DNA of 26,294 bases from Betaproteobacteria bacterium (GTDB taxonomy: Bacteria; Pseudomonadota; Gammaproteobacteria; Burkholderiales; Burkholderiaceae). The notes below the pieces were generated by a model. It was not told where the DNA came from and did not search any database. It saw only the letters and a program-made list of their open reading frames with translations. Below are positions 15,765-23,572 of the stretch, piece by piece (position 1 is the stretch's first letter; every line of letters starts with the position of its first letter). The stretch spans positions 1 through 26,294 of the forward strand of contig JAGWXN010000016.1 in NCBI GenBank assembly GCA_018969885.1, in the 5' to 3' direction. Position numbers and translations under genes: made by a program.

Positions 15765-17663
15765 ATGAATGCGCCAAGCGCCGCTTCTGCTGTCAGCCCT
15801 ATGCCGGTCTGGAATGCCGCCAACGTGGGCGCCCCCGCCCATGTTCGTCATCGTGGCGTGATCGAATGGGTCGCTTCCATTGCCGCGCTCGCGCAGCCTG
15901 AGCGGATCGTCTGGTGTGATGGGTCGGATGAGGAATACCGGCGGCTGTGCGACCAGATGGTCGCGGCGGGCACGCTGCGCCCGCTCAATCCCGAGAAGCG
16001 GCCTGGCTCCTACCTTGCCTGGTCGGACCCGTCAGACGTTGCCCGGGTCGAAGACCGCACTTTCGTGTGCCCGGCAAGGCGCGAAGACGCAGGCCCCACC
16101 AACAACTGGGTCGATCCGACGGAAATGCGCGCCACCATGCGCGGGCTTTTCCAGGGTGCCATGCGCGGTCGCACGCTTTACGTGGTGCCGTTTTCCATGG
16201 GACCGCTTGGCAGTCCGATTGCGCATCTGGGCATTGAACTCACCGACAGTCCCTATGTGGTGGTGAGCATGCGCACCATGACCCGCATGGGTCGGCGCGT
16301 CTATGACCTGCTGGGCGAGTCGGGCGCCTATGTGCCGTGTGTGCACACGGTGGGCGCACCGCTTGCGCCTGGCGCGGCCGACGTAGCCTGGCCGTGTAAC
16401 CCCACCAAGTACATCGTTCACTATCCCGAGACCCGGGAAATCTGGTCGTTTGGCTCGGGGTATGGTGGCAACGCCCTGCTTGGCAAGAAATGCTTTGCGC
16501 TGCGCATCGCCTCCACCATGGGTCGGCAGGATGTTGCGGCCGATGGCGAGGGCTGGCTCGCCGAACACATGCTCATTCTGGGCGTCACCAGCCCCGAGGG
16601 CCGCAAGTACCACGTGGCGGCGGCCTTCCCGTCGGCCTGCGGCAAGACCAACTTCGCCATGCTGATTCCGCCGCAGGGCTTCGAGGGCTGGCGCGTGACC
16701 ACCATCGGCGATGACATCGCCTGGATCAAGCCCTCGTCGGATGGCCGACTGCGCGCGATCAACCCTGAGGCCGGCTATTTCGGTGTGGCGCCCGGCACCA
16801 ATACGCGCACCAACCCAAACTGCATGGCGTCGCTGCGCGAAAACACCATCTTCACCAATGTGGCGCTCACCGATGACGGCGATGTCTGGTGGGAAGGCAT
16901 GACCGATACGCCTCCCGATCACCTGATCGACTGGCAGGGGCGCGACTGGACCCCCGCGGACGGCAAAGCCGGTCGGAAGGCCGCGCATCCCAATGCGCGG
17001 TTCACGGTCGCGGCTACCCAAAATCCGGCGATCGACCCGGCGTGGGACAGCGTCGAGGGCGTGGCGATCGATGCGTTCATCTTTGGTGGCCGGCGCTCCA
17101 GCACGGTGCCGCTGGTGACCGAGGCGCGCAATTGGGTCGAGGGCGTCTACATGGCGGCCACCATGGGTTCAGAAACCACGGCTGCGGCGATGGGCCAGCA
17201 GGGTGTGGTGCGGCGTGACCCCTTTGCCATGCTGCCCTTCTGCGGCTACAACATGGCCGACTATTTCCGCCACTGGCTGGAGCTTGGCGGCAAGCTTGCT
17301 GCGCGCGGGTCGGTGCTGCCCCGGATTTATTGCGTCAACTGGTTCCGCACCGATGAGAACGGTCGCTTCGTGTGGCCGGGCTTTGGCGAAAACATGCGGG
17401 TGCTGCGCTGGATCGTCGAGCGTGTCGAGGGTCGCGCGGAGGGCGGTGAGCATGTCTTTGGCATCAGCCCGCGCTATCGTGATCTGCACTGGAGCGGTCT
17501 CGCGTTTCCCGAAGACCGGTTTGCGCGCATCACCTCGATCGATCTTGCCGCCTGGCGCGAGGAGTTCCGGCTGCACGGCGAGCTCTTTGAGTCGCTCGCG
17601 CAGCGCATGCCCGCCGAGTTGCTCGCGGTCAAGCGCGAACTCGAGCACAAGCTCGCTGCCTGA
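15765..17663 (+). CDS. pckG: Phosphoenolpyruvate carboxykinase (GTP)
   Basis: This enzyme converts oxaloacetate and GTP to phosphoenolpyruvate, CO2 and GDP, the entry to gluconeogenesis from organic acids. The product is 632 aa, a little over the family's usual 600-620, the extra being the N-terminal tail. Clear motifs are the nucleotide-binding P-loop ACGKTN (291-296), TIGDDIAW with GDD at 315-317, [28 protein letters not shown], and [13 protein letters not shown]. The ATG at 15765 has an AGGAGAG site at 15750-15757; longer starts upstream add unrelated sequence. It stands alone, divergent from the hydratase operon. A CCGACC/GGTCGG hairpin starts right after its stop. The gene fits an organism growing on amino acids, organic acids or aromatics, whose carbon must pass back up through PEP. 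Confidence 0.96.
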   Translation: MNAPSAASAVSPMPVWNAANVGAPAHVRHRGVIEWVASIAALAQPERIVWCDGSDEEYRRLCDQMVAAGTLRPLNPEKRPGSYLAWSDPSDVARVEDRTFVCPARREDAGPTNNWVDPTEMRATMRGLFQGAMRGRTLYVVPFSMGPLGSPIAHLGIELTDSPYVVVSMRTMTRMGRRVYDLLGESGAYVPCVHTVGAPLAPGAADVAWPCNPTKYIVHYPETREIWSFGSGYGGNALLGKKCFALRIASTMGRQDVAADGEGWLAEHMLILGVTSPEGRKYHVAAAFPSACGKTNFAMLIPPQGFEGWRVTTIGDDIAWIKPSSDGRLRAINPEAGYFGVAPGTNTRTNPNCMASLRENTIFTNVALTDDGDVWWEGMTDTPPDHLIDWQGRDWTPADGKAGRKAAHPNARFTVAATQNPAIDPAWDSVEGVAIDAFIFGGRRSSTVPLVTEARNWVEGVYMAATMGSETTAAAMGQQGVVRRDPFAMLPFCGYNMADYFRHWLELGGKLAARGSVLPRIYCVNWFRTDENGRFVWPGFGENMRVLRWIVERVEGRAEGGEHVFGISPRYRDLHWSGLAFPEDRFARITSIDLAAWREEFRLHGELFESLAQRMPAELLAVKRELEHKLAA

Positions 17664-17681
17664 CCGACCGGGTGAGGTCGG
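17664..17681 (+). terminator. Hairpin directly after pckG
   Basis: CCGACC (17664-17669), loop GGGTGA, GGTCGG (17676-17681) form a perfect 6-bp stem starting at the base after the pckG stop codon. There is no U-tract after it, so it may be a weak or factor-assisted terminator. A second GGTCGG at about 17687 could pair instead. Confidence 0.3.
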
Positions 17682-17702
17682 CTTCGGGTCGGTGCGCTTG
17701 CG

Positions 17703-17716
17703 CTGATCCGGGTCAA
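17703..17716. promoter_or_regulatory. FNR/FixK-type box upstream of the Crp/Fnr regulator gene
   Basis: CTGATCCGGGTCAA matches the FNR/ANR/FixK consensus TTGAT-N4-(A/G)TCAA at every fixed position but the first base. Its centre lies about 90 bp before the ATG of the Crp/Fnr-family gene at 17800 and about 46 bp after the pckG stop. It could mediate autoregulation or control by another FNR-type protein. The -10 element is not obvious; TCACTA at 17755-17760 is a weak candidate. Confidence 0.5.
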
Positions 17717-17799
17717 GTGCGCTGCGCGTCCCAAGGCGCGCGGCGCCCCTCCTTTCACTAAAGTGCCAGCGATTCCCTTTTCGGGCGGCGCGTTGGCTC

Positions 17800-18639
17800 A
17801 TGGTGACCAGGTTTTTACATCGAGGCGGTGCGCCTCGCGCAGCGGTCGCGCTGTGCCAGCGGTGCGGGATCTGTGCGTGGGAAGCGCCTGGGTTGGCGGT
17901 CGAGCGGGCCGCAGCCACGCTGGGTCATGCGCGCGGTCGGCGGCTGCCTGCACCTGTGGGATCGGTTGAGCGGTCTTTATCCTTGGCGGTGCGGCTTCGC
18001 GCCGGGCAGGCGCTCTATGTTGCGGGTCAGACGGGTGACGCGGTGTTTGTGCTTCATCGCGGACTGGTGAAAGAGACGCTTGAGGCCGACGAGGGTGAGC
18101 GGGTGGTTCGGTTGATTGGCGTGGCCGGGGTCACGGGGCTCTCCGCGCTCCTGGGCGAACCCCATCGCCATTCGGCACAGGTGGTGGGTGACGGCGAAGC
18201 GTGTCGGGTGCCGGTAACACGCCTGCGCGATCGGATTCGCTTCGATCCGCAGGGGGCTTTTGCACTCCTTGCCCACTGGCAGGGCGCGCTTGATGACACG
18301 GACCACATCATCGCTGCGTTTGCCACGGGACCGGCCCGGTCGCGGCTTGCGCGCTACATCCTTTTTCTGCTCGATACGCTGGGCGATCAGGCACGGCTAC
18401 GTCGGCAGGAGGCGGCCGAGCTGATCGGCGTCACGCCGGTGAGCGTCACCCGTCTGATCGGAGAGTTCAAGCGCGAGGGGCTGGTTCGTGAAAACGGTCT
18501 GCAGCTGGTTGACTGTGATCGGCTGCGGCTCGCCCGGCTCGCGGGTGGGGTCGAAGGGGCTGGTGCGGCCGCGGCGGCCAGGGACGCCCCTGCTGGCTGG
18601 TCGAACGATCAGCTGGCAGCGGCGGTGCGCGAGAGCTGA
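17800..18639 (+). CDS. Crp/Fnr-family transcription regulator with FNR-like cysteines
   Basis: A 279-aa regulator with a cyclic-nucleotide-binding-type beta-barrel (about 60-150), a dimerisation helix, and a winged helix-turn-helix (about 196-235, RRQEAAELIGVTPVSVTRLI). The N-terminus has Cys19-X2-Cys22-X2-Cys25, and Cys135 (EACRVPVTRL) lines up with Cys122 of E. coli FNR (MVCEIPFETL), so a 4Fe-4S oxygen-sensing cluster is plausible, although FNR spacing is C-X2-C-X5-C. The FNR recognition-helix ExxSR is VxxTR here (Val214, Thr217, Arg218), so DNA preference may differ. Start at ATG 17800 is uncertain: no strong ribosome binding site, but it keeps the cysteines. The last 31 nt overlap the 3' end of the pdxA-like gene on the other strand. 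The C-terminal tail after about 250 is Ala/Gly-rich. Confidence 0.85.
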   Translation: MVTRFLHRGGAPRAAVALCQRCGICAWEAPGLAVERAAATLGHARGRRLPAPVGSVERSLSLAVRLRAGQALYVAGQTGDAVFVLHRGLVKETLEADEGERVVRLIGVAGVTGLSALLGEPHRHSAQVVGDGEACRVPVTRLRDRIRFDPQGAFALLAHWQGALDDTDHIIAAFATGPARSRLARYILFLLDTLGDQARLRRQEAAELIGVTPVSVTRLIGEFKREGLVRENGLQLVDCDRLRLARLAGGVEGAGAAAAARDAPAGWSNDQLAAAVRES

Positions 18640-19595
18640 TCGGCCTCTGAGAGGGCAGCGATCAGGCTCGCCGGATCAGCGAGCCCGCGGCCGTCCGGGC
18701 CAGGCACGCCAGCCAGATCAAACGCGGTGCCGTGATCGGGGCTGGTTCGTACGAAGGGCAATCCGATGGTGATGTTCACACCCTGGTCAAGGCCCAGGTA
18801 CTTGATCGGAATCAGGCCCTGGTCGTGATACATCGCGATCACGACGTCGAATTGCGCGAACCCTCGGGCGCGCATGAAGACGGTATCGGGGGCAAACGGG
18901 CCCTGGGCATCCATGCCGCGGGCGCGGGCCTCGCGGACGGCCGGCGCGATGATGTCGATTTCCTCGCGTCCGAAGAGGCCCGACTCGCCGGCATGGGGAT
19001 TGAGACCCGCGACCGCCATCCGGGGCGCGGCGAGGCCAGCTGCGCGAAGCGCCCGATCGGTGATCTCGAGGGTGCGCACGATATCGGCTCGGTTCAGCTC
19101 CCGAACGGCCTGCGAGAGCGCGACATGGATCGAGACCAGTACCACCCGCAGCTCGGTATTGGCGAGCATCATCCGGACCTCGACCCCGCCTGCCAGTTCG
19201 GCGAGCAGCTCGGTATGGCCCGGGTAGCGGTGCCCGGCTGCCTGCAGCGCTTCCTTGGAAATGGGGGCGGTGACGATCGCGCGAACGGCGCGAGCCTGCG
19301 CGAGCCGTGTTCCCGCGACGATGGCGCGATAGGCGGCCTCTCCTGCGCGGGGGTCGATGCGGCCGTGAACCAGGTCAGCGGGCAGGCAGGCGACGGGCTC
19401 GATGCGAGGGGGGAGCGGTAGCGCAAGCCGCCGGGCTTCGGCGGCGAGCCAGTCCGGATCGCCCACCACGATCAGGCGAGTGGGGTCGGGCGCCCGAGCG
19501 ACCGCCTTCAGAACGATCTCGGGCCCGATCCCGCAGGGGTCGCCCATGGTGAGGGCGATCGGTAGCGGGTGAGCCGGCGTGCGGGGCGTCGACAC
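18609..19595 (-). CDS. pdxA: PdxA-family 4-hydroxythreonine-4-phosphate dehydrogenase, possibly a catabolic paralog
   Basis: PdxA oxidises 4-hydroxythreonine 4-phosphate with NAD in pyridoxal phosphate synthesis; related enzymes act on D-threonate/erythronate phosphates or, as TphB, on a terephthalate cis-diol. The 328-aa product has GDPCGIGPEIV near the N-terminus (Cys where most have Ala), the substrate-contacting YPGHTE (His127), and metal-ligand histidines His157 (VSIHVAL), His201 (GLNPHAGE) and His257 (MYHDQG). FVRTSPDHGTAFD closes the domain. The GTG start at 19595 lies 14 nt after the stop of the amidohydrolase gene, so the two are co-transcribed. Canonical pdxA usually sits beside ksgA and surA; here it is in an iclR-led catabolic operon, which favours a paralog with another substrate. 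Its 3' end overlaps the Crp/Fnr gene by 31 nt. Confidence 0.88.
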   Translation of the reverse strand: MSTPRTPAHPLPIALTMGDPCGIGPEIVLKAVARAPDPTRLIVVGDPDWLAAEARRLALPLPPRIEPVACLPADLVHGRIDPRAGEAAYRAIVAGTRLAQARAVRAIVTAPISKEALQAAGHRYPGHTELLAELAGGVEVRMMLANTELRVVLVSIHVALSQAVRELNRADIVRTLEITDRALRAAGLAAPRMAVAGLNPHAGESGLFGREEIDIIAPAVREARARGMDAQGPFAPDTVFMRARGFAQFDVVIAMYHDQGLIPIKYLGLDQGVNITIGLPFVRTSPDHGTAFDLAGVPGPDGRGLADPASLIAALSEADQLSRTAAAS

Positions 19596-19609
19596 GAGCG
19601 GCCTGTGGG

Positions 19610-20857
19610 TCAGTTTGAAGCGGGCGCGCGGCCGGCCGCCTCGATCATGGCATCGAGCAATACCTGGGCGCCCGCAGCCAGATGTTGGGGCTGCGCATTT
19701 TCGATTTCGTTGTGGCTGATGCCGCCCTCGCAGGGTACGAAGATCATGGCTGCCGGGCAGGTCTTGGCGACATACACGGCATCATGGCCGGCGCCGCTCG
19801 CAAGCCGCTTCACCGTGTGACCTCGGGCATGGGCAAGCTCCTCAATGCGGCTCACCCAGTGCGGATCGAAATGGCAGGGCTCGAAGTGCACGACCTCGGT
19901 GAGTTGCGCGGAGAGCCGCTCGTCCGCGGCGATCCGGGTGATGCACGCCTGGATATCAGCCACCATGGCGGCGAGCGTCTCGGCGCGGGCGTTGCGCAGA
20001 TCGATGGTGAGTCGCACACGGCCCGGGATCACGTTCCGTGAGTTGGGCGAGACCAGAAGCTGACCGACGGTGCCGCGCGCATTGGTTGGATAGTCGGCGG
20101 CAATTCGTCTCACCTCGGTGATGACGCGCGCTGCGCCCACCAGGGCGTCGCGCCGCATGGCAAGCGGCGTGGGGCCGGCGTGTGCGTCCTGCCCGGTCAG
20201 CTCGAGATCGAACCAGCGCTGGCCGAGCGCCCCCTCGACTGCGCCGATGGTCACGCCTTCTGCCTCAAGAATCGGGCCCTGCTCGATGTGCGGCTCGAAG
20301 TAGGCGGCAAAGCGTGGCGCCTGATCGGTGCCGGCGTAGCCGATACGGGATAGCGCGTCGGCGACCGTGATGCCCTCCAGGTCGGTGCGCGCCAGGCAGT
20401 GCTCGAGGCTGAAGGCGCCTGCGTAAACGCCTGAGCCCATCATGACGGGTGTGAAGCGGCTGCCCTCTTCGTTGGTCCAGATGGCCACCGCGACCGGACG
20501 CTCGGTCGCGATGCGGGCGTCGTTGAGTGCGCGGATCACCTCGAGACCGGCGAGCACACCATAGTTGCCGTCAAATTTTCCGCCGGAGGGTTGGGTGTCG
20601 ATGTGGCTGCCAACGCCCACCGGGTCGGTATCGCGTGCGCCGGGGCGGATCGCGAAGATGTTGCCGATGGCATCGACCCGGATGCTGCAACCCGCCTCGC
20701 GCAGCCAGTCGCAGACGCGGTCGCGGCCCTGGCGGTCAAGGTCGGTGAGGGCGAGACGGCGCACGCCACCCAGTTCGGTTGCGCCGATGGCGGCGAGATC
20801 CATGAGGCTTTGCCAGAGTCGATGGCTATCGATTTGCGGGGAGTGGGGGGCGGGCAT
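19610..20857 (-). CDS. M20-family Zn hydrolase: N-carbamoyl-L-amino-acid / beta-ureidopropionate / allantoate amidohydrolase
   Basis: A 415-aa binuclear-metal amidohydrolase of the M20 family that splits N-carbamoyl (ureido) groups, giving an amino acid, CO2 and ammonia. Metal ligands visible are His85 (GSHIDTQP), Asp96 (GGKFDGNYG), Glu130/Glu131 (WTNEEGSRF), His190 (FEPHIEQGP) and His382 (ISHNEIE); His226 (QDAHAGPTP) and the NSRNVIPG stretch lie in the dimerisation/substrate domain. The ATG at 20857 has a strong GGAAGGA site 8 nt upstream and begins 20 bp after the iclR stop. Close relatives include HyuC/AmaB carbamoylases, PydC beta-ureidopropionase and AllC; the family cannot be split further by eye. 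The divergent mmsA gene would suit beta-ureidopropionate or beta-ureidoisobutyrate, and the distant hyuAB would suit carbamoyl amino acids from hydantoins. Confidence 0.9.
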   Translation of the reverse strand: MPAPHSPQIDSHRLWQSLMDLAAIGATELGGVRRLALTDLDRQGRDRVCDWLREAGCSIRVDAIGNIFAIRPGARDTDPVGVGSHIDTQPSGGKFDGNYGVLAGLEVIRALNDARIATERPVAVAIWTNEEGSRFTPVMMGSGVYAGAFSLEHCLARTDLEGITVADALSRIGYAGTDQAPRFAAYFEPHIEQGPILEAEGVTIGAVEGALGQRWFDLELTGQDAHAGPTPLAMRRDALVGAARVITEVRRIAADYPTNARGTVGQLLVSPNSRNVIPGRVRLTIDLRNARAETLAAMVADIQACITRIAADERLSAQLTEVVHFEPCHFDPHWVSRIEELAHARGHTVKRLASGAGHDAVYVAKTCPAAMIFVPCEGGISHNEIENAQPQHLAAGAQVLLDAMIEAAGRAPASN

Positions 20858-20877
20858 CGGCGGCGTCCTTCCGGGGG

Positions 20878-21879
20878 TCAGCTTGAGGGGTTACGGCGCG
20901 AGGCGGCGCGCGGGCCCGGGGGTGTCGTGCGCCGGGCGGCTTTGCCGGCGGGCGGCGACTTGATCGTTGCGGCAGTCGGGCGGGGTGCGGCTGCTTTGGG
21001 CGTCGATGCGGGCATTGATGCGTGCGTAGGTGCGTGCGTTGTCGACGAGGCGTGCGCGGGGCGGTGCGCAGACCCCAACCGCGCGGAGAGCTGTGCGGCG
21101 AGCCCGCGGATCGCCGCGAGGAGTTCATCTCGGCGGGCCTCGCTCGTGCCCGCCTTGATGAGGCTCACCGCCACCGCGGCTACTGCCGGGCCATGCGCGG
21201 CCGAAAACACGGGCGCGCCAAAACATTCCATGCCCTCGGCCATTTCCTCATCATCGGTGGCGTGGCCATCGGCTCGCGCCTGTGCGAGCTGGCGCAAAAG
21301 CGCAGCCACGCTTGGCACGCTATGACGGGTCGGGCGAGGTAGACCGCGCCCGCCCGCGAACAACGCGCGGACCTCGCGCGGATCGAGCGTGGAGAGGATC
21401 GCTTTGCCGCTTGAGGTGCAGCTCGCCGGGAAACGGCCGCCCACGCGAAAGTTCACCGCAAGCGCCCGAGTTCCGGGGCGGCAGCCGAGGTAGAGCACAT
21501 CGGACCCGTCCAGCACCGCGAGCATGACGGTTTCGGAGGCAAGGGGTCCTGTATCACCTGCGAGCTCGTGGAAGGCACTTGCGACGTCCGAATGAACGGA
21601 CCAGGCACCTGCCCACTGCAGCGGGCGGGTCCCCAGTGAGAATTCGCCGGCGTCGCTGCGGCGGACCAGATCGAGCTCAACTAACGTGGACAAGAGCCCG
21701 TGCACGCTGCTCTTGGGCGCGGCGAGATCGCGCGCAAGCTGCGCAAGACTTAGCGGCCGGCGGGCGCGCGCGAGCGAATCGAGGAGCCGGACCGCCCGCT
21801 CAACCGCCGGTACGAGCCTTGGCGCGGCTTGCAGGGTGGTGCGCCCGGCGGTTCGGGTTGACAGCGTTGGGTCGGCCAT
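20878..21879 (-). CDS. IclR-family transcription regulator with a long basic C-terminal tail
   Basis: A 333-aa IclR-type regulator. The N-terminal winged helix-turn-helix covers about residues 23-80 (AVERAVRLLDSLAR, SLAQLARDLAAPKSSVHGLL), and the ligand-binding domain about 90-270 (VLYLGCRPGTR, FPASCTSSGKAILS, DDEEMAEGMECFGAPVF). IclR proteins are usually 250-270 aa; here about 60 extra residues (from about 274) rich in Ala, Pro, Thr, Arg and Lys follow the domain. It is the first gene of an operon with the amidohydrolase and the pdxA-like gene, and it is divergent from mmsA over 96 bp containing nested palindromes. It probably controls both directions in response to a pathway intermediate. 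No clear ribosome binding site precedes its ATG. Confidence 0.9.
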   Translation of the reverse strand: MADPTLSTRTAGRTTLQAAPRLVPAVERAVRLLDSLARARRPLSLAQLARDLAAPKSSVHGLLSTLVELDLVRRSDAGEFSLGTRPLQWAGAWSVHSDVASAFHELAGDTGPLASETVMLAVLDGSDVLYLGCRPGTRALAVNFRVGGRFPASCTSSGKAILSTLDPREVRALFAGGRGLPRPTRHSVPSVAALLRQLAQARADGHATDDEEMAEGMECFGAPVFSAAHGPAVAAVAVSLIKAGTSEARRDELLAAIRGLAAQLSARLGSAHRPAHASSTTHAPTHASMPASTPKAAAPRPTAATIKSPPAGKAARRTTPPGPRAASRRNPSS

Positions 21880-21906
21880 TTAAGGTTGGACAGGTATTCG
21901 CTCAAA

Positions 21907-21935
21907 TGAACAGTTGTTCAGCCGGTTGAACGGCT
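21907..21935. promoter_or_regulatory. Nested palindromes in the iclR-mmsA intergenic region, candidate IclR operator
   Basis: TGAACA-GT-TGTTCA (21907-21920) is a perfect 6-bp inverted repeat. Its right arm shares bases with GTTCA-N6-TGAAC (21916-21931), and AGCCG-N6-CGGCT covers 21920-21935. They sit 28 bp before the iclR ATG and about 40-56 bp before the mmsA GTG, the usual position for an IclR-family operator that serves both genes. TTGAAC at 21926-21931 is also a possible -35 for mmsA, with a weak TGAAAC 17 bp later. Confidence 0.5.
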
Positions 21936-21975
21936 GGCAGGCTTCGATTGAAACCCAAACGCAAGGAATCCGCAA

Positions 21976-23499
21976 GTGGGCAGCCCTGAAAGCATTCTCT
22001 CCCAGACCCTGGTCGGTCACTGGATCGGCGGCCAGCCGGTCGCTCCCAGCCCGGCGAGCCGTCGCGCCCCGGTCTATAACCCGGCCACTGGCGCGGTGGC
22101 GCGCGAGGTGGGCTTTGCCTCGCCGGGCGACGTCGATGCCGCGGTGCAGGCAGCCGCCGCTGCGGCGCCCGCTTGGGCGGCCACGCCCGCGCTGCGCCGC
22201 GCGCGCGTCATGTTCCGTTTCAAGGAAATCGCCGAGCGTCGTGCCGACGAACTCGCCGCGGCCATCACTGCCGAGCACGGCAAGGTGCTCTCCGATGCAC
22301 AGGGCGAGGTGGTGCGCGGGCTCGAGGTGGTCGAATTCGCCTGCGGCATTCCACAGCTCCTGAAGGGCGAGTACAGCGAGCAGGTCGGAACCGGCATTGA
22401 CATGTATTCCATCCGCCAGCCGCTTGGCGTGTGCGTGGGCATCACACCGTTCAATTTTCCGGCAATGGTTCCCATGTGGATGTTCCCGGTGGCGATCGCC
22501 TGCGGCAACACCTTCATCCTCAAGCCTTCCGAGCGTGATCCATCGGCCTCGCTTCTGATTGCTTCGTGGCTGAAAGAGGCGGGCCTTCCTGATGGTGTCT
22601 TCAACGTGGTGCAGGGTGACAAGGTGGCTGTCGATGCCCTCCTCAAGCATCCGCTCGTGAGCGCGGTGAGCTTTGTGGGGTCCACGCCGATTGCGCGCTA
22701 CATCCACGACACGGCGGCTGCACACGGCAAGCGCGTGCAGGCGCTCGGTGGCGCCAAAAATCACATGGTGGTGATGCCAGACGCTGATCTTGAGCAAGCG
22801 GTTGATGCGCTGATCGGCGCGGCCTACGGTTCGGCGGGCGAGCGCTGCATGGCGATCTCGGTGGCGGTGGCCGTGGGTGATATTGCCGATCGGCTGGTTG
22901 CACGACTGGCCGAGCGGGTGCCCGCGATCAAGGTCGCCGACGGCACCGACCCCAAGGCCGAGATGGGTCCGCTTGTTACACGGGCGCACGCCGACAAGGT
23001 GCTGGGTTATGTGGATTCGGGCATCGCAGAGGGCGCGAAACTGGTGGTCGATGGACGGAGTCTGCGGGTTGCCGGGCGCGAGCAGGGCTTCTTCGTAGGT
23101 GGCTGCCTGTTTGATCATGTCAGCCCCGGCATGAAGATCTATCGCGAGGAAATCTTCGGCCCGGTGCTATCCATTGTCCGGGTGCCGAGTTTCGACGAGG
23201 CGCTTGCGCTCATTGACTCGCATGAGTTTGGTAACGGCTGCGCGATCTTTACCCGTGAGGGCGATGCGGCGCGCGAGTTTGCCGCCCGGGTGAAGGTTGG
23301 GATGGTGGGCATCAACGTTCCCATTCCGGTGCCGCTGGCGTTTCACTCGTTTGGTGGCTGGAAGGCATCGCTCTTTGGCGATCATCACATGCACGGGCCC
23401 GAGGGCGTGCGTTTCTACACCCGCGCAAAGGCAGTCACTCAGCGCTGGCCGGCGGGTATTCGCGCGGGCGCCGAGTTTGTGATGCCCACCATGAAGTAA
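21976..23499 (+). CDS. mmsA: CoA-acylating methylmalonate-/malonate-semialdehyde dehydrogenase
   Basis: MmsA converts methylmalonate semialdehyde to propionyl-CoA, or malonate semialdehyde to acetyl-CoA, with NAD and CoA and loss of CO2. It serves valine, thymine, beta-alanine and inositol breakdown. The 507-aa product has [17 protein letters not shown] (155-171), LKPSERDPS, the catalytic Cys291 in [11 protein letters not shown], and GGAKNHMVV with Asn262 near the site where ordinary aldehyde dehydrogenases carry a general-base Glu, as expected for the CoA-dependent group. The start is GTG at 21976 with an AAGGA site (21963-21967). It heads a plus-strand operon with gabD (73 bp on) and a zinc dehydrogenase, divergent from iclR, and is probably controlled by it. 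Confidence 0.95.
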   Translation: MGSPESILSQTLVGHWIGGQPVAPSPASRRAPVYNPATGAVAREVGFASPGDVDAAVQAAAAAAPAWAATPALRRARVMFRFKEIAERRADELAAAITAEHGKVLSDAQGEVVRGLEVVEFACGIPQLLKGEYSEQVGTGIDMYSIRQPLGVCVGITPFNFPAMVPMWMFPVAIACGNTFILKPSERDPSASLLIASWLKEAGLPDGVFNVVQGDKVAVDALLKHPLVSAVSFVGSTPIARYIHDTAAAHGKRVQALGGAKNHMVVMPDADLEQAVDALIGAAYGSAGERCMAISVAVAVGDIADRLVARLAERVPAIKVADGTDPKAEMGPLVTRAHADKVLGYVDSGIAEGAKLVVDGRSLRVAGREQGFFVGGCLFDHVSPGMKIYREEIFGPVLSIVRVPSFDEALALIDSHEFGNGCAIFTREGDAAREFAARVKVGMVGINVPIPVPLAFHSFGGWKASLFGDHHMHGPEGVRFYTRAKAVTQRWPAGIRAGAEFVMPTMK

Positions 23500-23572
23500 A
23501 CCGTCGGCCCGGCGGTCAGGGCCAAGCGGCGCCCCCGCCTGGGACGGCTTCTGCACGAGGGAGAAAGTAGTC

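Noticed and set aside
21005..21040. GTGCG-type repeats as a CRISPR or mobile-element repeat
   Set aside because: The units are very short and irregular, lie inside the iclR coding tail, and have no spacers.
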